Positions 1-10,445 of a DNA stretch of 64,000 nt are shown one piece after another. The position numbers and the translations under genes were made by a program. The stretch spans positions 54,831,501 to 54,895,500 of the forward strand of contig CANTUV010000026.1 in assembly GCA_947685225.1 (NCBI GenBank), in the 5' to 3' direction. Under the pieces are notes generated by a model, which did no database searches, was not told the DNA's origin, and saw only the letters and a program-made list of their open reading frames with translations. Position 1 is the stretch's first letter; each line of letters starts with the position of its first letter. The DNA is from Garcia nutans (lineage: Eukaryota; Streptophyta; Magnoliopsida; Malpighiales; Euphorbiaceae).

Positions 1-189
1 TGAAAACCAACAGAATGTTTTAGCAACAAATGAAACTCCAAACAAATTTCAGAGCTTAACCTGAAGTATCTCAAAATGTATATGTTTACTTATTGGAGGA
101 GATAAGACCATGGAAAACCCAGACAAAGTACAATGTGGTTAGCAAATCCAATAACAGCTAATAACATTCAAGAGATGTGGAAGACTCAC

Positions 190-1137
190 CCACTGACCAA
201 ATGAAATATAGGCAGTCCCGTCCACACTACATTTTTCGGAGTCACCAAATGGGTTGGATTTGTCTCTACACAATGCTGCAATTAGGACAAGTGGCACATT
301 CCCAATATTCCCTGCATTTAGTGATAATACCATCATAAAAGCAACAGTTTAAAAATGTGGAAGCCCTAGCACATCAGAAGCACAGAGCCAAAGATACTGA
401 AGTTCAGTACATGAAAAAATTTAAAAATAATTCATAATTACATCATAACTTACAAGTTCATTGTAACTTGCAGAGAGTTGCATAAGTCAATTAGCACAAA
501 AATAATTGGTCACGTATTTCATATCAAAATTTTCCGGGTAGAGTAACTCACCAATTCCAATTTGTATGATTGAAAACTTGAAAAATGGGTATGGGGGGCG
601 GACAATATTTGCAACAATAAAACCTATTAGCGAGCCTGATATGGCACCCAGAACAACATTTACAGGAATAAACCACCTGCAATAGGATAAGATGCTCTTA
701 AACCCAGAATACTAATGAAACACTAGTAGTAGAAGAAAATAAAAAATATCCAGTAGTTACCACTCCAACATTTTCTGCAGAGTAACAGCTTGGCCAAGTT
801 GTGAGAATATTAAACAAGGAAGCAAAAGCGAAAAAACCAACTGCATAACACGATTGAAACAATCCATTACAGCCCCCTCAAAAAAAGTAAATTTAAAAGT
901 AAAGATCTGAAAAAGGGATGGAAGTAGTCTAGTTACCCCATTAAGGAGTTTTCTTCCACTGGCAGGCAAGATATTAACATACTTGGAGGCCATAAGAAAA
1001 CCCAAGAAACACATTGTGAAAACTTTTGCTACTGGTAAGACAGCAATTCTGATGGTGCCTATTACTGATTCTCCCGGCGCCTGATTTTCCAAGGCGGTGG
1101 TCATTGAAGATAAAAACCTTTCCATGACGTGAGACAT
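190..1137 (-). CDS. PILS6: PILS6-like auxin efflux carrier family protein, N-terminal part (partial)
   Basis: PIN-LIKES proteins are polytopic ER-membrane carriers that control intracellular auxin. Four exons are visible on the minus strand: 1137-937, 840-761, 676-552 and 311-190, all with GT..AG introns and matching phases. The spliced protein has the family hallmarks: GTIRIAVLPVAKVFTMCFLG (first membrane helix), ASKYVNILPASGRKLLNG, the LLLPCLIFSQLGQAVTLQK helix, then W-W-F-I-P-V-N, and GNIGNVPLVLIAALCRD followed by NPFGDSEKC and GTAYISFGQW. This is the PILS6 subtype. The remaining C-terminal exons lie beyond position 1. The start at 1137 is the first in-frame ATG; the ATG at 1125 (MERFLSS) matches the usual family start better and may be the real one. 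The first intron (841-936) is only 96 nt and stays open in frame, so its retention would add 32 residues. No lesion was seen; the gene looks functional. Confidence 0.9.
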
Positions 1138-2389
1138 CCCTAAATTGATAGAGTTCTAATCCTTCACACATCCACTCAACTCTCTGCTTCAAACAACAGA
1201 AAATTCTCAGGCCAAGAAAAATATTTGTAATTGATTTGCAAAATTGAGAGGAAAAAAAAAAGAAAAAAGTAAATTACCAAAACCCAAAATCTGTGTAAGC
1301 AAATTGAATTGAACTTCAATTAAACAAATCCAACAGTATCGTCAGCTTATTGGATTGAAACAAATAATTTCTCTGAGGCAAAGCCAACGCCTTTTGTCAC
1401 TCTCTAAACTCTCCGATTAAAACTCTTTCAATTTCTCTGCAAAATTTAATACATGCAGCAAAATAACAGTCCAGTATGAACTAAAATTATAATAACAACA
1501 ATCCACCAATAACTAATAAATTGCAATGAAATCCGAAACAAAATAAACACTACAACATACCCAAAAGAAAAAGAAAAATTCTCTCTCTCTCTTATATATA
1601 TATGTGTGTGTAATTTTCTCTAGAAATTCAGCCTAAAAAAAAAACTGAACTCACCCAAAATCAAAAGTGAAATCAAAATCATATCCGCATGAACTTTCTT
1701 GAGAAAAAAAGATGACAGTTGAACAAATAATAATAATAATAATATCAGTAGTCATAATAAAAATAAAATAACATAATGGATTACGTACGGGTAAAAACAG
1801 AATCAGGGACAACAGATGGGAAAGCGAATAAAGAAGACTTTAAAACGAATCGTTTTTATGCTTTGATTATCTTTCTCCTCCTCCTTCCTTCCGCTTCCAA
1901 CGTTTCAGTTAACTGTTTTACAACCCTTTTCTTTTTAGATTTCAATAATAAAAATAGCAGCTTTTTTATTTTAAATTTTTTTTACAGTTTTTTTTATTGA
2001 AAAAAAAGGTAAAAAAAATAGAATTGCAGTTTTAGATTTTGGTTGACGTTAAGGTAAGATTGGCATTTACTCGAAGCCGTTTGATATGCAGAATCATTTA
2101 TATATTTATATGGACGGAGAAGAAGCTGGTAGATGGGAGTCGTCATGGAAGGTAACACGTACAGAGCCCGTGTTTTGCACGCTCTTCTCTCGATTCCTTT
2201 CGAATAATCGAAGTTTTGTTTTGTATTATTATTATTATTATTATTATTATGTGGTTGCTTTTGTAATTAGATGCAAAAAGTTATGTGGACCTTCACACTC
2301 TCCTTCTTACGAATTTTCCTTTTTTTTAATATTTGAAATTTAAAAAATATAATGGAAAAGAAATAATAATACATTATTAGTGACAAATA
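1138..2389. promoter_or_regulatory. PILS6-like 5' leader and promoter region
   Basis: Upstream of the PILS6-like gene. Around 1183-1192 the minus strand reads as a pyrimidine tract ending in GAAGCAG, so a leader intron may end there. A short upstream ATG in the leader (about 1167, minus) opens a frame that overlaps the main start out of frame. A CT run followed by (TA)n and (TG)n lies at about 1580-1611, and a (TTA)n tract at 2224-2251. No other gene is visible. Confidence 0.4.
2385..2389. repeat. Left target-site duplication AAATA
   Basis: Five-base AAATA directly abuts the left LTR and recurs at 7104-7108 directly after the right LTR, the normal footprint of a copia integrase. Confidence 0.85.
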
Positions 2390-2691
2390 TGACACAATAT
2401 CTACACTCAAAAATGAGAATAAATCTGATAATTATTATTATTATTCAAGAAAGATAATACAAAGAAAATTGAAAGATGAAGCACTGTACTGCTGCTACAT
2501 TTTACTAACAGTAAGACTTCTATTTAAACTAAAAATAACTCCTATAAAGACTCAACTGATTTGCACAAAACTACTTAACATGCATCTAATTTATTTGCAT
2601 AAATAAAGGAACAAATTAAGCTAACAGACTCTTAATAAAAATGAATAACTTGACTAATTCAACCAGCAATAAGTTGCACTAAATTCTGACA
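2390..2691 (-). repeat. 3' LTR of the copia element
   Basis: 302 bp; in element orientation it starts TGTCAG and ends GTGTCA (the canonical TG..CA). It is a direct repeat of 6802-7103 with three substitutions. Confidence 0.95.
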
Positions 2692-2702
2692 GTCTCCCTT
2701 AA
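2692..2702 (-). other. Polypurine tract of the copia element
   Basis: Read on the minus strand, TTAAGGGAGAC lies immediately before the TGTCAG start of the 3' LTR, the expected place for plus-strand priming. Confidence 0.75.
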
Positions 2703-2709
2703 TGCAAGC

Positions 2710-5700
2710 TTATTTCTCAATAACTCCAAGTGCCTCACGAAAAACTTCAAACTTCACTTTGAAAAGTGCCTTAGTAAATATGTCTGCAACTTGCTCATTA
2801 GTATGTATTTTCTGCAATTCAACATCCTGCGATAAAACTTTCTCTCGAACAAAATGGTAATGAGTTTCAATGTGTTTCGAACGAGCATGAAACACCGGAT
2901 TTCCAGCAAGTTTTATTGCACTTTCATTATCACAATTAATTTGAATTGGCTGATTGAGATTAGTCACCATTTCTTGAATAAGCCTCCTGAGCCACAAACA
3001 TTCTTGAGTAGCCATTGTAGCGGCTACATATTCTGCTTCACAACTTGACAAAGCAACAGTGCTTTGCTTTTTACTACACCATGAAATTGCAGCAGAGCCT
3101 GCTGTAAAACAAAAACCTGTTGTGGAGCGTCTGTCATTCACGTCACCGGCCCAATCAGCATCCACAAAACCACTCAAGGAAAATGACTTCGATTGCTCAT
3201 ACATTAATCCATAATTTAGAGTGCCCTTGATGTAACAAAGAATCCTTTTTGCTGCAGTTAAATGAATCTCATGTGGCTGATCCATAAATTGAGACACAAC
3301 TCCTACTGAAAAGACAATGTCTGGCCTTGTGATAGTTAGATAGAATAAACTACCAACAAGTTGACGAAAGAATGTGACATCTTCTAATGACTTCCCTTCA
3401 TTTCTAGCTAATTTGAGATTTGGTTCCATAGGAGTAATTTTATCTCTTGAATTCTCCATACGAAACCGCTGCAATAAACTTGCTGCATATCCTTTTTGAG
3501 AGAGAAAATAACCATCACATTTTTTAATTTCCAAACCCAGAAAACAATCAGCTTCACCTAATCTTTTCATTTCAAAACGAACAGACAAAGCATCTTGGAG
3601 ACTACTGATTTCAGCAATATCATCACCAGTAATAATCATGTCATCAACATAAAGTAAGAGCAAGGTGCATACAGTTGATGTTTTCTTAATAAATAAGCTC
3701 GGATCAGCACTTGAAGACTTAAAACCACAAAAATTAAGATATTGAGCAATCTTACCAAACCAAGCACGAGGAGCTTGCTTGAGTCCATACAATGCCTTCT
3801 TAAGTCTGCACACATAATCAGGATATTCCTTAGAGATAAATCCTTGCGGCTGCTCCATAAAAATATCACGATCCAACTCTCCGTAAAGGAAAGCATTTTT
3901 CACATCAAGCTGCCATAATTTCCAGCATTTACTAGCAGCTAAAGAGATGATTGTCCGTAATGTTAGCATCATAGTCTCGACCATATTGCTGAGAGAACCC
4001 ACGAGCAACAAGACGAGCTTTGTGTCTATCAATTGTACCATCAGCCTTTTTCTTCAACTTGTAAACCCACTTACAAGTAATTAAATCGGCATCATGAGGC
4101 TTTGGTACAAGCTCCCAGGTGTCATTATTTTCAAGTGCTGAAATTTCTTCCATCATTGCATTTTCCCATTCTGAAATGCCTTTAGCTTCACTGTACAACT
4201 TCGGCTCATTTTCACTTGTATCTCCCATGAAAAAACAAGACAGAACAGAAAATTGATTTATGTCAACTACAAAGTCAGACAAATGACCTGGTAACTTTTT
4301 CTGTCTTAGAGGATTTTTTCTTGTGGGAAGTTCAATATTTGTGGCTTCAGTATTCTCCTCAGCTTGAATGCCTCTCGCAATTGAAGAATCTCTTCTCCCT
4401 AATGTAGAATCATCAGGAAAGAGTGCAAGAGTAGTTGTACTTTTGCTGCCATCTGCATCATCTTTGTAGGATGAAATTTCATCGAACACCACATCACGAG
4501 ATACAGTAACCTTCTTTGTTTCCAAATCCATACACCTCCAACCCTTTCTATGAGTATCATAGCCAACAAAAATGCATTTCTTGGCCTTTGGGTCAAGTTT
4601 AGTTCGATTATGTTTCAGTACATGAACATAACAAATAGACCCAAAAATACGAAAATAACTCACATTGGGTTTGCGATGATAGATCGGCTCGAATGGTGAT
4701 GATTCTATCCCTGGCCATGGAGGCAGACGATTTACGACATGGCAAGCTGTTTGAAAAGCTGATGCCCATAACTCTCTTGGAAGACTCCTCGCATGCAGCC
4801 AAGATAAGCAAACTGATGTAAGATGAGCTAACTTGCGCTCAGCCACCCCATTTTGTTGCGGGGTTTCTGGACAAGTCATTTGACGCTGAATCCCATGCTC
4901 CTTACAGTATTCCATAAAATCATTTGAAAGAAATTCCCCTCCATTATCGGTGCGCAAGCACTTGATTTTCAATTCAAATTCTTTTTCTACATCATGCTTA
5001 AACTGAATAAACTTTGAAAAAGCCTCACTTTTGTGTTCTAAGAAGTATACCCAACTGAAACGAGAAAAATCATCCACAATCACCATCACGTAACGAAGGC
5101 CGGTATAGCTTGCTGTTCGTGTTGGTCCCAAAAGATCAGAATGAATTAATTCTAATACTGTTGAAGCTCTACTCTTTGAGCTTGGGAAAGGAAGACGATG
5201 AGACTTGCCATATTGACAGCCCGGACAAATCTCATCATGCTGAATATCTTTAAAAACAGGAACACCATCAAGAAGTTGGTTTGTGGATATTTTCTGCAAC
5301 AACTGAAAACCCACATGACCCAAACGAGCATGCCAAAGCGTTGAGCTTGCATTATGACCAGCCTTCTTGATATATTCATCACTAGCAGATAAAACATACA
5401 AAGATTCTTTTCTTTTTCCACAGAACAGAATATCAGCAGCAACATGTTTCACATTTGAAAGAATTTGAACATCTTTACGACCAAAAAGAACATACCTTCC
5501 TGAATCTGTTATTTGTGATACAGAAGCAAGATTTTTCTTCAAACCAGGAACATGATAAACGTCTTTGAGAAGAACACTCCCATCATTCAAATCTCCTTCT
5601 TTCGTCACAGGATGCATTGAATTATCAGCTGTCACAATAACCTTCTTTTGACAATGTGGACGAACATCTGATAGAAGAGTTTCATTTCCAGTTGCATGAT

Positions 5701-6745
5701 GAGAACAACCAGAATCGACAATCCATTCTTCGTTGTAGTCAATAAAGGCATGAGCATCTGCAGAGACATCATCTTGATGTACAGCTGAAGTCACATTTGT
5801 TGGCTGGTCAAGAACCTCAATGGTTAAACAGTGTTCCCAAGATTGATCTGGAGAATTTCTACTTTCATGTACAACATTTGCTTCTGATTCCTGCATTTTG
5901 ACTCGGCAATTTTGCTTAATATGGCCTGGCTTTCCACAACGATCACACACCACTTTCACCCGACAATCTCGTTTAAGATGTCCAGGTTTTCCACACCTGT
6001 AACAAGCTTTAAATGGTTTCTTTGACAACTCCTCACTTCTGAATTGATTCCCATTGCTTGATGAAGGCTTTGAATGGAAATTCTTTCTCCTTTGATCTTT
6101 GACATACAACACATCTTCTGACTTTGGAGAAAGCTTGTTGCTGCTAGTCATTTGCTTAATCAAAGCTTCCTGATTAGAAAGCAAATTCTCCAATTCAATA
6201 ATTGTAGGCTGATTTGCCCACCCTTGTATTGAAGAAACAAAGGGCATAAGGTCTTTTCGTAATCCACGAATAAGATAACGCCGTAATCGAGCATCACTCA
6301 CTGGCTCCTCCGCATCTAATTCTGAAATTTCAGAACACAGATTTTTTACTTTCAAGAAATATTCTTCAATAGAAAAATTACCTTGAGTTACCACGGCTAG
6401 TTCATTCTCCAGAAATTGCAATCGAGCTGTATTTTTCTTAGTGAACAGCTTTTGAAGTGTTTCCCACACTTGCTTTGGTGACTTTAAATCACGAACATGA
6501 TCAATGTATTCCTTGCTTATCGAAGTTCGCAAGGTAAATAAAGCTTTTCCACACTTAATCTTCCATTTTCTGCGTAATTCAACATTCTGTGGAGTATCTG
6601 CTGGAATTTCTGTGTCATCACCTTCGATTAAATCCCACAAATCTTGCCCCTGTAGAAAAGCTTCCATACATAACTTCCAATAATTATAATTATTGCCAAC
6701 AAGCTTTTCGATAGCTATACCCGTAGAAGCACTTCCCCCATTCAT
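2710..6745 (-). pseudogene. Copia gag-pol polyprotein gene, broken in RT
   Basis: Start codon at 6745, 43 bases from the primer-binding site. The first open frame gives 937 residues: GAG domain (1 to about 240), two CCHC zinc knuckles near residues 247-260 and 268-281, protease with D-S-G near 340, integrase HHCC zinc region near 468-510 and D, D, E catalytic positions near 535, 597 and 630, then the start of RT (TWELVPKPHD near 876). At about 3955-3970 the frame changes: the usual segment between the DYD motif and the RTIISLAA motif is missing about two dozen bases. RT then continues in another frame to 2710 with Y-V-D-D near 3641-3652, RNase H motifs (D-A-D-W-A-G, SSCEAEY) and the DIFTKAL tail. 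The rest is open, so this is a single-lesion element. Confidence 0.93.
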
Positions 6746-6787
6746 CTTGGTTGAGTAATAATATCAAACACTTGGTTACCAACTCCT

Positions 6788-6799
6788 GCTCTGATACCA
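6788..6799 (-). other. Primer-binding site, initiator tRNA-Met type
   Basis: Minus-strand TGGTATCAGAGC, complementary to the 3' end of plant initiator tRNA-Met, two bases inside the 5' LTR. This is the standard copia primer site. Confidence 0.9.
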
Positions 6800-6801
6800 A
6801 A

Positions 6802-7103
6802 CGACACAATATCTACACTCAAAAGTGAGAATAAATCTGATAATTATTATTATTATTCAAGAAAGATAATACAAAGAAAATTGAAAGATGAAGCACTGTA
6901 CTGCTGCTACATTTTACTAACAGTAAGACTTCTATTTAAACTAAAAATAACTCCTATAAAGACTCAACTGATTTGCACAAAACTACTTAACGTGCATCTA
7001 ATTTATTTGCATAAATAAAGGAACAAATTAAGCTAACAGACTCTTAATAAAAATGAATAACTTGACTAATTCAACCAGCAATAAGTTGCACTAAATTCTG
7101 ACA
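6802..7103 (-). repeat. 5' LTR of the copia element
   Basis: 302 bp; differs from the other LTR at three positions: its inner terminal base (CG instead of CA in element orientation) and two internal A/G changes. TSD AAATA follows at 7104-7108. Confidence 0.95.
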
Positions 7104-7789
7104 AAATATATAATGGATGGATGTGGAAATTATGATTGATGATTCCTTAACGATGTATAATTCTCAAGTCATTCATAATATTTCATGCTAAATCTAAAAT
7201 TTGCAAATTTATTTTATTTATATTTTTGTCTGCCTCTCGTTGATTTTTCCACTTTCTTTCTATCATTGTTAAAAACAAAAAATTGAGTTTGTATTTCTCA
7301 TTTATGAATTTATCTTAATGAAAAATTACTTCTATTATATTACTCGTTAAAATTATTATGATTTTTATTAAATTTTATACATTTTATTTTAGATTTTAGA
7401 TTCATTAAAATAAATAACTTGATAACTTTTTAGAATGGTACAGTGCCATTCCCCACTTTATCCGTGATTTAATTCTCCCTGAATTCAATCAATAATATTA
7501 CCTATTGTTTGCTTTCAAAAAAAAGAAAAGAAATAACTTTGTAACTAAAGAAAGTTACTTTTTATTTTTACATTTTAATAATTCAATATTAACAAAAATT
7601 TATTAATAATTTTATTAAAAATCTCTTGTTTCTTCAATTGTCTAAAAAAATACAAAAATATTTGTAGCATGCTTCTTTTTCCATTGAAACATTAATTATT
7701 TTTTTTATTATTATAATACATTTAAACTTTAAAAATTTATTAAATTAAAAAAATGGAAAAAAAATAATGAGTATATATAGTCTGGAATG

Positions 7790-7868
7790 CACGTGACAGA
7801 CAGGTATAAATAGGGACAACACAGCAGCGGTGAGCTCTACCTTTTGTCTGGTCGGTGAGCTCTACCTT
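7790..7868 (+). promoter_or_regulatory. Promoter-like cluster: G-box, TATA box and 16-bp repeat
   Basis: CACGTG (7790-7795) lies 9 bases before a textbook TATA box, TATAAATAG (7805-7813). Downstream, where transcription would start, CGGTGAGCTCTACCTT occurs twice (7828-7843 and 7853-7868). No open frame follows on the plus strand, so this may be the remnant of a lost gene or of a solo element, or drive a non-coding transcript. Confidence 0.4.
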
Positions 7869-9004
7869 ACAGTCCACAACTACCCTTGGGGCTTTGGAAT
7901 TTTCGTTGGGAGCTTAAATTACATATCACTATATTTTTATAAATAATTTCAAGTATAAAAATTGTCTTCAAATTATAAGATAGATATTTAATTATTAATG
8001 CAATTCCTTTCTGATCCATGGTCTTGAAATTTCATATTTTTAATTTTTTATAAATATTTTAATTATAATTAATATCAATATGAGTAACTATAAAATGATA
8101 TTTTAAATAAATTTATGAACTAAAAAATACAATTGATTATTTATTTATTGTAGTTAGGACAAATAAAAAAAAAAGGAAAATTTGATGACAGCTCTTTAGA
8201 GAAAAGAACATTTAGATATATGTATAGCATATAATGAGTTCATCATTCGAAAAATGTAAAAACATATTATTTGTTATATATTTATTGTTTTTATTTAATA
8301 TGAAATAAATTTAAATTTAAATACTATTACTAAGAGATATTTATAAATTCAATTAAATTTAAGAGTATTATTTACTTTTTAATAACAAAAAAAACTAAAC
8401 TTATAAATGTCATAGTATATATATCTATATATAAAGATGAGGTTAATTAATAGTTGTTTTTATTTTTAATAGCTGTCTCGAAATTGGAAGGTATTTGATA
8501 ATAGAATCCAACACTTCACATTTAAAATTTTAAATTTTAGCTCATAATTATTTTAAATCATTTAGTAATATGATCCTTATAGTTTCAATTAAACTAAAAT
8601 AATAACTTGAAATATTTTTATTAAATATATTAATTGATTAAAATTTTAAATATTTTATAATTTAAAAATAAATCCGAGTCGATTTTCCATATCCATCAAT
8701 ATTTTATAGTAATATAAAAATTTAAAATATTAATCGCAATAGATGATAAAAATAAAAATAATTAAAATATATCAAAATTATTATTATGTCATACTTATTT
8801 ATTTATTTATTTTATTGAAATAAAAGTTATTGCACGTAAATTAAAAATTAAAAATTCTTCAATTTTCATATTAAATATTCTATTAGTGACTAAATATTTA
8901 CTTTTAATTAATTTAAATACTTAAAGTTACATAAAATTTTAAAATTTTGTAATAAAAAGTAAGTATAGAGAAAATTTCAATTTTTTCATAAGTGACTTTA
9001 ATAT

Positions 9005-9005
9005 A

Positions 9006-9058
<53 letters not shown>
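9005..9058. repeat. (TA)n(GA)n compound microsatellite
   Basis: An uninterrupted TA run passes directly into an uninterrupted GA run. Confidence 0.95.
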
Positions 9059-9063
<5 letters not shown>

Positions 9064-9473
9064 TATTATATTATACTAATTAACATCTATATAATAGATT
9101 TTTATCACTGGCTAATTAACTATTTATTGCAAATTATTTATTTGAATGTAGATTCTAAATTGTAATAAATGCATTAATATTTGAAGGAAAGATGCAATTT
9201 AACTGGGACGAAAAACAAATGATAGTCCTAGTTTATTATTTTTATTAGATTAAGAAAAGTATATTTGTTTGGCATGATCTTTACAAGGACTAATTAAAAA
9301 AATCATAGTAAAGTATATTTGTTGATACTAAACTAGTCAGAAAATTATTTTGATTTTATTTATTTTGATTTTTTTGCAATCTAAAAATTCACAATATAAG
9401 ATCTTAAATACATATAAATTCAAATGGTTTAACGGCAACAAAACATTAGAATTATTTGAGACATATATATATA

Positions 9474-10217
9474 CAGTGGCGTAGCCAGGATTTTAGATAA
9501 GGGGGGTCCAATTCAACTTAAATACTAAACATTAAAAATATCAAATTATAAAAGAAATAAAAAAATTCCAGATTATAAACTACAAAAAAATAATAATTTC
9601 AATTTAACTTCATACTACTTTTCTCAAAAAAAAAAAAAACTTCATACTACAAAATCAAATTAAACATTTCAAATTTATAATGTCCTCAAGTATTCAAGCC
9701 AATTTCTTAATTCATTATTTTTCAAATTTCAATTCATTTTAGCAAGATAAAAAAATTGCAACAAAATAAATATGAGATTAAAAGTAAGTGGTGTACCTAT
9801 TCTTAACTTGTTGCCGCTGCCTTGCTGGTGCCAATCGGTGAAAAAATGAAATTGAAAAAGGAAGAAACTGTTATCTGAAAAAAAAAAGAAAGAAAAAGGA
9901 ATTAACGAAGAAGAAACGTGAGAAAGAAGAGAAAGAGTCACAATTAAGTTATTCTTGTTTGTTTGTAATGGGCAGAGTCATTGACAAATCTTGTTTGTTT
10001 GTAATGGGCTTGATTAAAAGGCCCAGTTTTAAAGATTGGAAAAAAAAGGATGAAAAATGTTGGGAGCGTGGATCGAAGTTGCGTGCTCTCACATAGTAAG
10101 ACCAAGCTGTTCCATCTCAACCAATGTAATATTCATTCTCAAATATACCTAAAAAATTTTTATTTTTAACTGAGGGGGGAACAGGGCCCCATGGGACCCC
10201 CTTTATCTCCGCCTCTG
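9474..10217. mobile_element. Non-autonomous hAT-type element A (744 bp)
   Basis: The left end reads CAGTGGCGTAGCCAGG; the reverse complement of the right end reads CAGAGGCGGAGATAAAG, and both continue into a G-rich run (GGGGGTCC). It is flanked by TATATATA on both sides, which is consistent with the 8-bp hAT target duplication but is in a TA-rich site. The duplicated block at 17278-18740 lacks this insert at the equivalent place, confirming its borders as an insertion. No transposase frame is present. Inside, the phrase CTTGTTTGTTTGTAATGGGC occurs twice near 9953-10009. Confidence 0.75.
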
Positions 10218-10445
10218 TATATATATATATATTTTAATAATTTACATGTATAATTCTATTTGAGATGATTAATGTTAGAATTATCATAGAGATTATGATA
10301 TTATAAATTCATCACTGATTTGATGGGACTTTAGAAGTCATATGATAAATATATATATATATATATATATATTAATTTTTGAATTTTATAATCCTTGTGA
10401 AAGGTTTGTTTTGGATTTGTACATATTAGAAAGAAGTGTACTTAA

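Larger units (their letters stand above)
2390..7103 (-). mobile_element. Ty1-copia LTR retrotransposon, nearly complete
   Basis: A 4,714-bp element transcribed from the minus strand. It has two 302-bp LTRs (2390-2691 and 6802-7103), a 5-bp target duplication AAATA on both sides, an initiator-Met tRNA primer site next to the 5' LTR, a purine tract next to the 3' LTR, and one gag-pol region with order GAG-PR-IN-RT-RH, which defines copia. The LTRs differ at only three positions, all transitions, so the insertion is young. It cannot make full-length Pol because of a deletion in RT near 3955-3970. The lineage within copia was not determined; short LTRs and two zinc knuckles are the visible clues. 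Confidence 0.96.
7109..9306. other. Gene-free AT-rich spacer
   Basis: No coding region is recognisable. It holds an isolated promoter-like motif cluster (7790-7868, listed separately) and a (TA)n(GA)n compound microsatellite at about 9005-9058. The rest is low-complexity A/T. Confidence 0.6.
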
